Source: Neobacillus muris
Lineage (GTDB): Bacteria; Bacillota; Bacilli; Bacillales; Cytobacillaceae
Assembly (NCBI RefSeq): GCF_943193175.1
Contig: NZ_CALPDF010000012.1
Location: forward strand, 1-64,000
Direction of reading: 5' to 3'
Length of the DNA: 64,000 nt
Both the position numbers and the translations under genes were made by a program. Of this stretch, positions 8,753-17,226 are shown in pieces (position 1 is the stretch's first letter; each line of letters starts with the position of its first letter). The notes beneath the pieces are model-generated. The model was not told where the DNA came from and did no database searches. It saw only the letters and a list, made by a program, of their open reading frames with translations.

Positions 8753-8857
8753 CTGCATTTTACAGGTTTATTTCAAAATGAAAAATACGAACAATATAAA
8801 AAACTGCAGGCATTGAAGGAAGCTGGGATGGATATGAAGAGCAGTATAGAACTGTAG
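8753..8857 (+). pseudogene. possible 3' remnant of an unidentified gene
   Basis: A 34-codon open stretch with protein-like composition (includes NEKYEQYKKLQALKEAG) ends at TAG 8855. It has no start codon with a ribosome site and is bounded upstream by TAA. It reads like the C-terminal tail of a lost gene. The rest of the 8.6-9.1 kb gap holds a palindrome around CGGATTCA/TGAATCCG (8900-8917) and the promoter region of the next gene. Confidence 0.3.
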
Positions 8858-9111
8858 ACGCATAATGGCTAGTTTCAAAACAGGACTTAAATTAACGCCC
8901 GGATTCACTTGAATCCGAGTTATTTAAATTCTATCTCGACACTTGTAACAATCACTGAAATTCACAATCAGACTTCTTGACAAACGGAAACATCTCCACT
9001 TACTATAGGTGAGATAGTTCTCCATTTCATCATATAGAACAGAAAAGGAAAACTTAAAAATAGGCTAATCAATTTTATGCCATGATCATTATTTATTGAG
9101 GGGTAAAGAAA

Positions 9112-10545
9112 ATGTCAAAGAGAACTACCAATCGAAAGATGGTAACTGTAGCTATGCTTGTTGCCATTCTTCTCGTCGCTATTGATGTCACTGTCGTCAG
9201 TACGGCCACGCCGAAAATTGTCGCTGACCTTAGCGGACTAAATTTAATCAGCTGGGTATTTGCTATCTATACTCTTACCACTTCCGTAACAACGCCGATT
9301 TATGGAAAGTTAGCCGATTTATTCGGCCGAAAGAAAGTTTTTATCACTGGGGTTATCTTGTTTGTAATCGGCTCGATGCTATCTGGTGCGGCCCAAACGA
9401 TGCACCAATTAATCTGGTTCCGGGCGGTTCAAGGGATCGGCGCTGGTGCGGTGATGCCGCTCACCTTTACCATTATTGGAGATCTCTTTCCTGGTGAGCA
9501 GCGGGCAAAAATGCAAGGGGTATTCAGTTCAGTATGGGGAATCGCGGGACTCCTTGGCCCATTAGTTGGCGGCTTTTTTGTCGACCAAGTTAGCTGGCGC
9601 TGGATTTTCTTTATTAACTTGCCAATTGGAATTGTCTCGCTTGTCTTAATTACTGTGTTTTTCCATGAAACATTACAAGAGAAACAAAGCCGCAAAATTG
9701 ACTATCTTGGAGCGGTTACTTTTACGATTGGTATCTCGTCCCTATTGTACGCGCTCTTAAATGCGGGGGAAGGGCAGAAATATGCCTGGAACTCTGCGCC
9801 AATCTATCTATTGATTGCTGTTGCGGTCATTTTTATTGCGCTCTTTGGTTACATTGAATCAAAGGTGGAGGAGCCGATGCTTCCGCCATCGTTATTCAGG
9901 ATTCCAGTCATCTTGGTTTCCAATTTGGTTAGTTTCCTATCGAGTTCTGTTGTTATAGCGGTAAACGTTTATTTGCCAATGTGGATTCAATCTATTCTTG
10001 GACACAGTGCGACAAGCTCCGGCTTTACTTTAATGCCAATGTCAATCGCCTGGCCGCTGGGGGCAACATTTGCAGGACGTTATATGTATAAAATCGGGTC
10101 TAAACTGACGGCTGTAGCAGGTGCGATTTTTATTGCCCTCGGGTCAACTTGGTTATTGGCCCTGGAACTTGATTCGCCTTATTGGTATTTTGTTGGAATC
10201 ATGATCGTGATTGGACTTGGAATGGGTTATGCAACAACGCCGACGACCGTATTAGTTCAATCAGCTGTTGGCTGGCAAATGCGCGGGGCTGCTACCGCTT
10301 CCAACACCTTTACCCGGTCAATTGGCCAAACAGTTGGGATTGCGGTGTTTGGGACCATCTTTAACAACGCACTCATCACATATGGAAAAGGCGATGTGGC
10401 CGGCGTAAGCAATGCCGCTCTTGCCCATGGGATGCATCTGGTGTTTGTTTTGGTATTTTTCATTGGAATTGCCACTCTAATCGCCATTCTATTCCTGCCT
10501 TCTCATAAAAAGGTATTGGAGCAGCAAAAGCAGGTCCAACAGTAA
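9112..10545 (+). CDS. DHA2-family drug:proton antiporter (EmrB/QacA type, MFS)
   Basis: 477 residues, about 14 membrane helices. Motif C-like signature [14 protein letters not shown] in helix 5 and motif [12 protein letters not shown] between helices 2 and 3 identify an exporter of the 14-TMS DHA2 group. The substrate is not deducible. GAGGGG lies about 12 nt before the ATG. It is convergent with another DHA2 exporter, sharing one terminator. No partner membrane-fusion protein lies next to it, so it probably works alone. Confidence 0.85.
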   Translation: MSKRTTNRKMVTVAMLVAILLVAIDVTVVSTATPKIVADLSGLNLISWVFAIYTLTTSVTTPIYGKLADLFGRKKVFITGVILFVIGSMLSGAAQTMHQLIWFRAVQGIGAGAVMPLTFTIIGDLFPGEQRAKMQGVFSSVWGIAGLLGPLVGGFFVDQVSWRWIFFINLPIGIVSLVLITVFFHETLQEKQSRKIDYLGAVTFTIGISSLLYALLNAGEGQKYAWNSAPIYLLIAVAVIFIALFGYIESKVEEPMLPPSLFRIPVILVSNLVSFLSSSVVIAVNVYLPMWIQSILGHSATSSGFTLMPMSIAWPLGATFAGRYMYKIGSKLTAVAGAIFIALGSTWLLALELDSPYWYFVGIMIVIGLGMGYATTPTTVLVQSAVGWQMRGAATASNTFTRSIGQTVGIAVFGTIFNNALITYGKGDVAGVSNAALAHGMHLVFVLVFFIGIATLIAILFLPSHKKVLEQQKQVQQ

Positions 10546-10590
10546 ATGGACCGATTTAGCTGCTGATTGGGGCGGCTTCAGATAATAGAC

Positions 10591-10635
10591 AAATAGGGTT
10601 TTAGAACTTGCCCCTAAGTTCTGAAACCCTATTTT
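10591..10635. terminator. bidirectional terminator between two convergent MFS genes
   Basis: Long arms AAATAGGGTTT and AAACCCTATTT plus an inner AGAACTT/AAGTTCT pairing. A/T runs flank both sides. The right arm contains the stop codon of the minus-strand gene. Confidence 0.85.
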
Positions 10636-12041
10636 GCATTCGTTTTATGTGTCAGGAATAGACTTGGGATGAAGATTGCTGCAAGGAAAATGGCGGATGC
10701 TAAGAATCCGGCATGATAACCTTCTAAACTATTGGAGATTGTTGGCTGCAATCCTTGTATGACAATTGCAGCAACCGTCGCGATGACAGCTGAACCAAAG
10801 CTTGAGCCAAGGTTTTCAATGATCGTAATACCGACACCTGCCTCGGGAAGTTGTTTGCTGTCTAGTCCTGTATAAGCGTCAGCCGTCAACGGAAGCATAA
10901 TGCCGCCAAAACTGGTGCCTCGGATGAACAATACGATGGAAATCCAAGTCATACTTGTTTGATCGGTGATAAAGATTAGCGGAATTGATCCGATCAGTGA
11001 AAGAATCAGGCTGACCATGACCACGTATTTCGCACCAATCGTATCAATCATTTTTCCGATCATGGGCCGGGTAATAAGCATGCCAACTCCTTGCGGGATT
11101 AACGCAAGTGCTGCTTGAATGGCCGTGAAATGGCGGAAGGCTTGGAAAAACAATGGAAGAAGTAGCATAGGTCCCATGATGGCCATATTCGCTAAGAATA
11201 AACCGATACTGGAGGCTAAGAAGCTCATATGTGCAAACAAATTCATCGGAAGCACGGTTTGATTTTTTCTGAATCGATTATATCCGAGGTACATTACTGC
11301 TAAAACAAGGCCAATACCCACCCAAAGGCTGGTTTCACTATTGTTAAAGGATGAATGGTCCGCTGCTTTCGTAATACCGTAAATCAATGCAGCACTCATT
11401 AAGGACAAAGCGATCATCCCAAAAACATCGAGCTTACTGTCTTTGTTGAATGGTTCAAAGTCAGGAATGGTTTTCATCATTAGTGGTGCAGCTATCAAAA
11501 TGATGAAAATGTTGATGAAGAATATCCAATGCCATGATGCACCTTGAACGATGAAGCCCCCGATAACAGGTCCTAAGATAGGGCCGAAGATCATAGGTGT
11601 GCTGACGATGGCCATCACTTTTCCAAGATTTTCTGGTCCTGCGGTTTTAACCAGGAGTGTTGACATGAGCGGTGTAATAATCCCAGCGCTAAATCCTTGA
11701 AGCAACCGAAAGAAGATAAAGCTGGAAATGTCCCAGCTAATTCCAGCAAAAACAGAAATGACACCAAAGGCGATGACGGCGCCGACGAAGATTTTCTTAC
11801 CGTTAAATTGGTTCATAAGCCAGCCGGATACTGGGACTGCCATCGCAAGGGCTAAAACATAACCTGTAATAGACCATTGAATGATATTCAATGACGTGCT
11901 GAAGTCCTTCATTAGTTGGTCGATGGCGATGTTCACCATAGTTGAGTCAAGCATTGGAGCAATGGCTCCAAGTGCAATAGCCCAAGCCGCCGTGAGAATT
12001 TCTTTTGGTAATCCTGGTTCTTTAACTAAATCCTCTGACAT
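10629..12041 (-). CDS. DHA2-family drug exporter under MarR control (MFS)
   Basis: 470 residues with about 14 membrane helices. GPILGPVIGGFIVQGASW (helix 5, antiporter motif) and GWLMNQFNGKK (loop 2-3) place it in the EmrB/QacA group. GAGAGGAG precedes the ATG by 6 nt. It lies directly downstream of the marR-type gene in the same orientation. Two tandem copies of an operator-like sequence (TTGTTTCCTTGTCAAC) lie in its upstream region. The layout suggests drug-inducible efflux derepressed through the MarR protein. The substrate is unknown. Confidence 0.85.
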   Translation of the reverse strand: MSEDLVKEPGLPKEILTAAWAIALGAIAPMLDSTMVNIAIDQLMKDFSTSLNIIQWSITGYVLALAMAVPVSGWLMNQFNGKKIFVGAVIAFGVISVFAGISWDISSFIFFRLLQGFSAGIITPLMSTLLVKTAGPENLGKVMAIVSTPMIFGPILGPVIGGFIVQGASWHWIFFINIFIILIAAPLMMKTIPDFEPFNKDSKLDVFGMIALSLMSAALIYGITKAADHSSFNNSETSLWVGIGLVLAVMYLGYNRFRKNQTVLPMNLFAHMSFLASSIGLFLANMAIMGPMLLLPLFFQAFRHFTAIQAALALIPQGVGMLITRPMIGKMIDTIGAKYVVMVSLILSLIGSIPLIFITDQTSMTWISIVLFIRGTSFGGIMLPLTADAYTGLDSKQLPEAGVGITIIENLGSSFGSAVIATVAAIVIQGLQPTISNSLEGYHAGFLASAIFLAAIFIPSLFLTHKTNAK

Positions 12042-12066
12042 AGGATTCTCCTCTCAGAAGTTATTA

Positions 12067-12116
12067 TTGTTTCCTTGTCAACAAAATATATCACCATTTT
12101 GTTTCCTTGTCAACTA
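12067..12116 (-). promoter_or_regulatory. two tandem operators of the MarR regulator
   Basis: TTGTTTCCTTGTCAACAA (12067-12084) and TTGTTTCCTTGTCAACTA (12099-12116) are near-identical, each with TTGTT/AACAA-type ends. They are 32 bp apart, three helical turns, immediately upstream of the exporter start. A third related copy precedes the regulator gene. Confidence 0.75.
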
Positions 12117-12119
12117 AAT

Positions 12120-12165
12120 GTCAGAAAAAAAAAGCACCCCGCTCTCAATCGAATTAGGCTGCCTG
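12120..12165 (-). terminator. weak terminator after marR-type gene
   Basis: On the minus strand an imperfect GCAGCC/GGGGTGC hairpin is followed by nine U. It may only partly separate regulator and exporter transcripts. Confidence 0.4.
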
Positions 12166-12193
12166 AAGCTACATTTATTTAACTTTTTCTGAA

Positions 12194-12661
12194 TTAATGA
12201 ATCGTAATTCCTTGTTTCTTTATTTCTTCATCCAAATGCCTGCTATACTTTTCCACGAAGCTCAGCATCCAGTCAAATTGCTCCCCGGTTACTTGTTCAA
12301 ATATGGCTTTGTCCCGTTCTTGAAACTCTTTATGCAGTTCCTCATGGATTTTATAAATGACTTTCCCTTGGTCCGTCAGCCTGAAATAGATTTCTTTCTG
12401 GTTATCAGGCTTTTGGTAGCTATCAATCAGGCCTTTTTTTATCAGCTTCTTCGTTAATTTGCTAATGGCCCCTCTCGTCATATAAAGGGACTCCGCAAGT
12501 TTTGTTACGTTGGCATCTCGATTTTTTTCAATAGATTCGATACAATGCACTTCAGAAGGCGTATAGCCCTTAAGTCTGTCTTCCATCTTACTCTTATTAA
12601 GCCAAACCATCTTGTCAAATAAGTCTCTGAAATTCATGATGAGCTGTTCCTCTTTGTTCAT
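12194..12661 (-). CDS. MarR-family transcriptional repressor
   Basis: 155 residues. A winged-helix DNA-binding core (ANVTKLAESLYMTRGAISKL, then the wing with DNQKEIYFRLTD) is flanked by helices for dimerisation. The ATG at 12661 is preferred because GGGAGGA lies 8 nt upstream; the in-frame ATG at 12688 has no such site. The operator-like sequence upstream of this gene and the two before the exporter suggest it represses both itself and the pump. Effector unknown. Confidence 0.85.
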   Translation of the reverse strand: MNKEEQLIMNFRDLFDKMVWLNKSKMEDRLKGYTPSEVHCIESIEKNRDANVTKLAESLYMTRGAISKLTKKLIKKGLIDSYQKPDNQKEIYFRLTDQGKVIYKIHEELHKEFQERDKAIFEQVTGEQFDWMLSFVEKYSRHLDEEIKKQGITIH

Positions 12662-12711
12662 GGCCTTTCCTCCCTCTCGTTGGTCCATTATCCATATTAT
12701 ATATTAAATTT

Positions 12712-12729
12712 CTGTTTCCATTTCAACAA
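12712..12729 (-). promoter_or_regulatory. third MarR-type operator (autoregulation)
   Basis: CTGTTTCCATTTCAACAA differs from the exporter operators at only a few positions and lies about 50 bases upstream of the regulator start. Confidence 0.6.
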
Positions 12730-12860
12730 TATTTTGGGTTGTGGTAAAAGGTCTGAAAAATGGCTGCTACAATCAAATTTTTTTACTAATAGTAAAAAAA
12801 GCCTTATAGTAAAAAATATTGCTATACCGAATTCATATACGTTTCAAAAGAGGAAAGAAC

Positions 12861-13190
12861 ATGAAAGTATTTGAAGGAGTTATTCTCATTCATCGCATAA
12901 AGGGCACAGAGGTCGTGCTGCTTGATGACGAACCTGTGTCAAAAATTTTTAGCGTCCTCAATGATAAAGAAGTCATGCTAAAAATAAATGCAGGCCCAGA
13001 GCTTTCTTATACATTTGAAGGAATTGCGGAGGTATTTTATTTTGAAGGGATCCAAAAGTCCCATTCCGGAATAAAGTACGTTAACGATTTTTATATCGAT
13101 GAAGCCGATATGATCGAAATTTTAAAAAAGCATGAAGGCAAGAAAATTGAACTTATGGTGTTGGAGAGGGATTACAGTGGAAATCATTGA
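12861..13190 (+). CDS. uncharacterised small protein upstream of RibF-like gene
   Basis: 109 residues, not recognised. It is rich in short alternating hydrophobic strands with charged turns and has no membrane segment or signal peptide, so a small cytosolic beta-rich protein is likely. The C-terminal region is acidic then lysine-rich (DEADMIEILKKHEGKKIELM). The ATG at 12861 has AGAGGAAAG upstream; an upstream TTG reading gives extra residues without a site. Its end overlaps the start of the RibF-like gene by 14 nt, so the two are translationally coupled and probably functionally linked. Confidence 0.6.
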   Translation: MKVFEGVILIHRIKGTEVVLLDDEPVSKIFSVLNDKEVMLKINAGPELSYTFEGIAEVFYFEGIQKSHSGIKYVNDFYIDEADMIEILKKHEGKKIELMVLERDYSGNH

Positions 13191-14118
13191 GGTTACGAAA
13201 CAACCCCCTTATGATACTGCTCCGTTAACTTTAGTGATTGGAAAATTTGATGGAGTGCATTTGGGGCATCAAGCTATTTTACAAACGGCTAATGAGGTGA
13301 AGGGGGAAGGCGAATCACTAGCAGTGTTTAGCTTTTCAGATCACCCCTTATGGATTCTAAGAAAAGATGCAGAATACCAGCCAAAGCTTACGCCAGGTCA
13401 GGAAAAAATGCATATCCTGAAACAGTTTGATGTCAGCAGGTATTATCGGGTCCAATTTACGGAAGAGTATGCAAAAATTACGGCGGGTGAATTCGTTTTA
13501 GAGCACCTCTCAAGGTTGAATGTGAAAAGAATTGTCGTCGGAGAAGGCTTCCGTTTTGGCAAGGGAGGAGACGGCTCGGTAGAAGGGCTCATCGAACTTT
13601 GCTCGCAAATCGATGTATCGGTCACCGTCGTTCCACTAATGAAAGAACATGGAAGAAAAATCAGCAGCACCCATATTCGTTCTCTCATTAAAGGGGGGAA
13701 TATGGAGGCCGTGCAGGCACTGCTGGGAAGACCTTATTCCATTACTGGCGAGGTTGTCCATGGCGAGGCCTTAGGGAGAACCCTTGGGTTTCCGACAATC
13801 AATTTAGGGGGAATAGAGTCTTATGTGGAACCAAAAACCGGGGTCTATTTAGGGGCTGTGGAAATCCATCACGAGGAAGGCGCAAATGAAATATGGAACG
13901 TCTTGATCAGTGCCGGTTACCGTCCTACTGTCAATGGGCAAGGCTATTTGGTTGAAGCTTATTTAATTGATTATGCAGGCGATCTATACGGGAAAACGGT
14001 CACCGTTTCCTTCTTGCGGTATATGAGAGGGGAAATCAAATTTACGGGGCTCGACGCACTCATTGAGCAGATGGAAATGGATAAGAAAGAAGCAAAAGCG
14101 CTGCTGGGGATGGACTAA
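13177..14118 (+). CDS. RibF-like bifunctional riboflavin kinase/FAD synthetase
   Basis: 313 residues, normal RibF length. The N-terminal nucleotidyltransferase domain has GKFDGVHLGH (22-31) and SSTHIR (163-168, usually SSTRIR). The C-terminal flavokinase domain has GEALGRTLGFPTINL, where the usual PTAN Mg/ATP motif reads PTIN (206-209). The family makes FMN and FAD from riboflavin. The canonical Bacillus ribF lies beside truB and rpsO; this copy does not, so it is probably a paralogue. The GTG start at 13177 is preceded by GGAGAGGG. No FMN riboswitch was found upstream. The two motif changes could alter either activity. Confidence 0.8.
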   Translation: MEIIEVTKQPPYDTAPLTLVIGKFDGVHLGHQAILQTANEVKGEGESLAVFSFSDHPLWILRKDAEYQPKLTPGQEKMHILKQFDVSRYYRVQFTEEYAKITAGEFVLEHLSRLNVKRIVVGEGFRFGKGGDGSVEGLIELCSQIDVSVTVVPLMKEHGRKISSTHIRSLIKGGNMEAVQALLGRPYSITGEVVHGEALGRTLGFPTINLGGIESYVEPKTGVYLGAVEIHHEEGANEIWNVLISAGYRPTVNGQGYLVEAYLIDYAGDLYGKTVTVSFLRYMRGEIKFTGLDALIEQMEMDKKEAKALLGMD

Positions 14119-14175
14119 ATCCCGTCATTTTAAGGGTGTGAAAAAACTTAATTATTTGTTGTAGGAGGGATTCAA

Positions 14176-14874
14176 ATGCTTCACATTGAAATGTGGACTG
14201 ATTTCGCTTGACCGTTTTGCTATATTGGCAAAAGGCGTCTGGAGGATGCCATTAAACAGGTTGATTACCCAATTGAAGTGACTTACCGATGCTTTGAATT
14301 GGATCCGGCAAGCGGAACTGATATTAAAGAAAACATTTATGAATCGTTAGCGAAAAAATTCGGCATGAGCATTGCTCAGGCCAAGGCAAATACCCAGCAC
14401 ATGGTGCAAATGGCGAAGGAAGCTGGCTTGAATTATCAGATGGATACCCTTATCCTGACGAACACCTTCGATGCACATCGTTTAACCATGTTCGCCAAAA
14501 AACACGGTTTGATGAAGGAGATGGCGGAGCGCATCTTGCGAGCCCATTTTATTGAATCCAAACATATTGGCCATCATGAAACGTTAGCGGAATTAGCTGC
14601 AGAAGTGGGACTAAACAAGGAAGCCGTTGAAAAAATGCTGGCAAGTGATGAGATGGCAGACGAGGTCCGTGCAGATGAGCGGACAGCACAGCAATACCGG
14701 ATTACTGGTGTCCCATTCTTTCTGATCAATAAAAAGTACGCTCTAACAGGGGCACAGCCTACTGAAGTGTTTGTGCAGGCGTTGAGAAAAGTCATCTCAG
14801 AGGAAATCGTCGTATTAAACAACGATGACGGAATGTCCTGTGATGAAAATGGATGCGAAATTCCTAAAAAGTAA
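14176..14874 (+). CDS. FrnE/DsbA-like thiol oxidoreductase with in-frame UGA at the active-site Cys (candidate selenoprotein)
   Basis: Thioredoxin-fold DsbA-family protein, 232 codons. The reading frame starts at ATG 14176, 5 nt after GGAGGGA. At codon 12 (14209-14211) it meets TGA, in the context D-F-A-TGA-P-F-C-Y-I-G-K. Relatives have CPFC or CPWC here, so UGA replaces exactly the first redox Cys; Cys15 is intact. The rest of the fold is complete: helical insertion (~60-160), cis-Pro loop GVPFF (Pro180) and a C-terminal CDENGC tail. A stem-loop of SECIS type follows at 14234-14250. A start at GTG 14278 would remove the whole active site and has no ribosome site. A nonsense mutation or sequencing error remains the alternative. 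Confidence 0.72.
14234..14250 (+). promoter_or_regulatory. candidate bacterial SECIS element
   Basis: GGCGTC and GATGCC form a 6-bp stem (one G-U) around the loop TGGAG. Two more A-T pairs can form outside after one mismatch. The loop starts 28 nt after the UGA and has G as second base, in line with the published bacterial SECIS rules as I recall them (loop roughly 16-37 nt away, G early in the loop). Confidence 0.5.
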
Positions 14875-14923
14875 GGCGATCGAGAAAGGAATAAACCATA
14901 TAAAGATAGTATTGATGAAATTT

Positions 14924-14953
14924 AAAATCGTCCTTTGAAGGACGATTTTTTTT
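14924..14953 (+). terminator. frnE-like gene terminator
   Basis: A perfect 10-bp stem AAAATCGTCC/GGACGATTTT with a 6-nt loop runs into T. It shows that transcription is meant to extend past the UGA to this point. Confidence 0.9.
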
Positions 14954-15043
14954 GCAATTATGGACAAGGAATCTTCGCACTTAAGTTTTTTCCTTAGGTG
15001 CTTTCTTGTTTTCTAATGAATGTAAAAAAATCTAACCAAATAA

Positions 15044-15088
15044 CGAACATTAATTTGAATTGACATAATAATGTTCGTGTATTATACT
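15044..15088 (+). promoter_or_regulatory. guaC promoter with paired PurR boxes
   Basis: TTGACA (15060-15065), a 17-nt spacer and TATACT (15083-15088) form a strong promoter. CGAACATTA (15044-15052) and its inverse TAATGTTCG (15069-15077) are half-sites like PurR boxes, one before and one inside the promoter. A ~130-nt leader follows with no recognised structure. Confidence 0.75.
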
Positions 15089-15220
15089 CTTACATGTTGG
15101 ATCGTGAATAATTGATTTTATTCAAGTTAAAAATGAAAACAAACATGAAAATATTAATTTCTTAAATTGCAAGAAAAAATCGTCTTTTTAAAATGATAAT
15201 TGGTAAAGGGGAATAATGGA

Positions 15221-16204
15221 ATGGATAATGTTTTTGATTATGAAGATATTCAACTAGTCCCAGCAAAGTCTATCGTAAATAGCCGGTCTGAATGTGATAC
15301 AACGGTTACGTTTGGCGGTCGTACCTTTAGGCTGCCAGTGGTGCCTGCTAATATGCAAACGATTATAGATGAAAAGCTTGCGGTTTACTTGGCAGAGAAT
15401 AATTATTTCTATATCATGCATCGTTTTCAGCCAGAGAAACGTCTGGATTTTGTCAAAGAGATGATGTCCCGGGGCTTATATAGTTCAATAAGCGTTGGAG
15501 TTAAAGAAGAAGAGTATCGGTTTATATTGCAATTGGCCGAGGAACAGCTATCGCCTGAATATATCACCATTGATATTGCCCATGGCCATTCCAATGCAGT
15601 GATTAATATGATTCAGCATATAAAGAAACATCTCCCTTCAAGCTTTGTCATTGCTGGAAATGTTGGAACTCCTGAGGCAGTGAGGGAACTGGAGAATGCC
15701 GGTGCAGATGCCACAAAGGTAGGTATTGGGCCAGGAAAGGTTTGTATCACGAAAATTAAAACCGGTTTCGGTACGGGCGGATGGCAATTGGCTGCGCTCA
15801 GATGGTGTGCAAAAGCTGCCAGCAAACCGATTATTGCGGATGGCGGAATTCGGACACACGGTGATATTGCAAAATCGGTCAGATTTGGAGCAAGCATGGT
15901 GATGATTGGGTCGTTGTTTGCGGGCCATGAAGAATCCCCTGGGGAAACCATTGAAAAGGACGGAAAGCTATTTAAAGAATATTTTGGTTCTGCTTCTGAA
16001 TTCCAAAAAGGGGAAAGAAAGAACGTAGAAGGCAAAAAAATGTATGTGGAATATAAAGGTTCCATCAAGGATACCCTCATTGAAATGGAACAGGATCTTC
16101 AGTCCTCTATTTCGTATGCCGGTGGAAACAAGCTGTCGTCAATCCGAAATGTCGACTATGTCATCGTAAAAAATTCCATTTTTAATGGCGATAGAATATA
16201 CTAA
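15221..16204 (+). CDS. guaC: GMP reductase
   Basis: Converts GMP to IMP with NADPH, returning guanine nucleotides to the purine pool. It is a TIM barrel of the IMPDH/GMPR family without CBS domains. The catalytic Cys175 is in [11 protein letters not shown], the phosphate-binding stretches are [14 protein letters not shown] and [11 protein letters not shown], and the C-terminal region includes EYKGS. At 327 aa it matches the short GuaC2 type of Bacilli. ATG 15221 follows AAAGGGG by about 9 nt. The strong promoter flanked by PurR half-sites fits control by the purine repressor. Confidence 0.92.
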   Translation: MDNVFDYEDIQLVPAKSIVNSRSECDTTVTFGGRTFRLPVVPANMQTIIDEKLAVYLAENNYFYIMHRFQPEKRLDFVKEMMSRGLYSSISVGVKEEEYRFILQLAEEQLSPEYITIDIAHGHSNAVINMIQHIKKHLPSSFVIAGNVGTPEAVRELENAGADATKVGIGPGKVCITKIKTGFGTGGWQLAALRWCAKAASKPIIADGGIRTHGDIAKSVRFGASMVMIGSLFAGHEESPGETIEKDGKLFKEYFGSASEFQKGERKNVEGKKMYVEYKGSIKDTLIEMEQDLQSSISYAGGNKLSSIRNVDYVIVKNSIFNGDRIY

Positions 16205-16216
16205 AGTCAAAATATT

Positions 16217-16246
16217 TAAAAAGGGCCTTCTGGGGTCCTTTTTAAA
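16217..16246 (+). terminator. guaC terminator
   Basis: The stem AAAAAGG/CCTTTTT with a G/C-rich, partly paired centre is followed by a T/A-rich tail. Confidence 0.75.
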
Positions 16247-16311
16247 TTTATTAACAATAAGTAAAACATAATATCATTATGTAAACTAGTTTGCATAAAG
16301 GAGTGAATGAT

Positions 16312-16758
16312 ATGAACTATCGGAGAGCAGCTATGGATGATATCGATCGTTTAATTGATTTGAGGAAACTGCAATTACTTGATGAGGGAATTGAGCCTGC
16401 TATTAACATTGACACGGAACTTCATCAGTTTTTTCTCCAAAAACTAGAGGATGGTTCATTAATCCAGTGGGTGGCAGAAGAAAAAGAAGAAATCATTGCA
16501 TGTGGTGCCGTTATTTTCTATGATTTTCCCCCATCGTACACTAACAAGACTGGAAAAAGGGCTTATATTACCAATATGTATACCCACGAAAATTTCCGGG
16601 GTCAAGGAATTGCGACTCATTTGTTAAAAAAATTAGTCGAGGAATCGAAAGAAGCAGGTGTTACAAAAATGTGGCTGGGAGCCTCCAATCTTGGCAGGCC
16701 GGTCTATCAAAAGTTTGGTTTTAAAGAAACGGATGAGTACTTAGAATTAAATCTTTAG
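16312..16758 (+). CDS. GNAT-family N-acetyltransferase
   Basis: 148 residues. The acetyl-CoA binding motif A is seen as MYTHENFRGQGIATHLLKKL, with the C-terminal fold end GASNLGRPVYQKFGF. The substrate cannot be told. AAGGAGTG lies about 8 nt before the ATG at 16312. Single gene between guaC and a convergent GNAT; both share a bidirectional terminator. Confidence 0.8.
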   Translation: MNYRRAAMDDIDRLIDLRKLQLLDEGIEPAINIDTELHQFFLQKLEDGSLIQWVAEEKEEIIACGAVIFYDFPPSYTNKTGKRAYITNMYTHENFRGQGIATHLLKKLVEESKEAGVTKMWLGASNLGRPVYQKFGFKETDEYLELNL

Positions 16759-16779
16759 AATTTATGGAATGAGGTTGTG

Positions 16780-16810
16780 CAAAAGCGGCATTGGGTTGAT
16801 GCCGCTTTTG
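16780..16810. terminator. bidirectional terminator
   Basis: A perfect 12-bp stem CAAAAGCGGCAT/ATGCCGCTTTTG serves the convergent GNAT genes. Confidence 0.9.
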
Positions 16811-16815
16811 TTACC

Positions 16816-17226
16816 CTACCGTTTTCGAAGAATCTTAAAACCGTTATTGATCTTTTCAAATCCAATGTTCGGATAATATTCCATGGCGATGGGGGATGCC
16901 AGCAAGACAAGCGTCACTTCGTCCCCGATTTCCTGCTGCAAAAGCCGGACCAATTCCTTTCCAATTCCCTTTTTTTGATGGTCTTGATCGACAGCTAAAT
17001 CTGATAAATAGCAGCAATAGCTATAATCGGTAATCGCTCTGGCGACTCCAATCAGTTTTTCCTGTTCCCATGCTGTAAGCAGGATATCAGCATGGTCAAT
17101 CATTCGCTGAAGCCTTTGCAAGTCGTCTGTTGGCCGCCGGATGCCTGAGGCGTCAAAAACAGCTGATAGCTGTTCAGCGCTGATGCCCGCATTGAATTGA
17201 TACGTGATATTGAAGGTTTTTTCCAT
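16816..17226 (-). CDS. GNAT-family N-acetyltransferase
   Basis: 136 residues. The acetyl-CoA motif is LAVDQDHQKKGIGKELVRLL and the C-terminal ending is MEYYPNIGFEKINNGFKI. It is of the small PaiA/YitI-like type, substrate unknown. The start codon has GAGGAAGAAC upstream. It is convergent with the preceding GNAT, but the two sequences are not obvious duplicates. Confidence 0.8.
   Translation of the reverse strand: MEKTFNITYQFNAGISAEQLSAVFDASGIRRPTDDLQRLQRMIDHADILLTAWEQEKLIGVARAITDYSYCCYLSDLAVDQDHQKKGIGKELVRLLQQEIGDEVTLVLLASPIAMEYYPNIGFEKINNGFKILRKR

Noticed and set aside
8900-8917. Palindrome CGGATTCA/TGAATCCG as terminator or operator
   Set aside because: No U-tract and no known consensus match, so no role could be supported.
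12690-12860. FMN riboswitch before the RibF-like gene
   Set aside because: None of the conserved RFN-element segments (AGGGGCA, GGTGAAATTC-type) was found.
14278-14874. Start of the FrnE-like protein at GTG 14278
   Set aside because: No ribosome site precedes it and it would remove the whole redox motif and first strand, while a strong site and intact homology exist at 14176.
15613-16080. 155-codon antisense frame inside guaC
   Set aside because: Antisense shadow of a conserved gene; no promoter, ribosome site or family resemblance.
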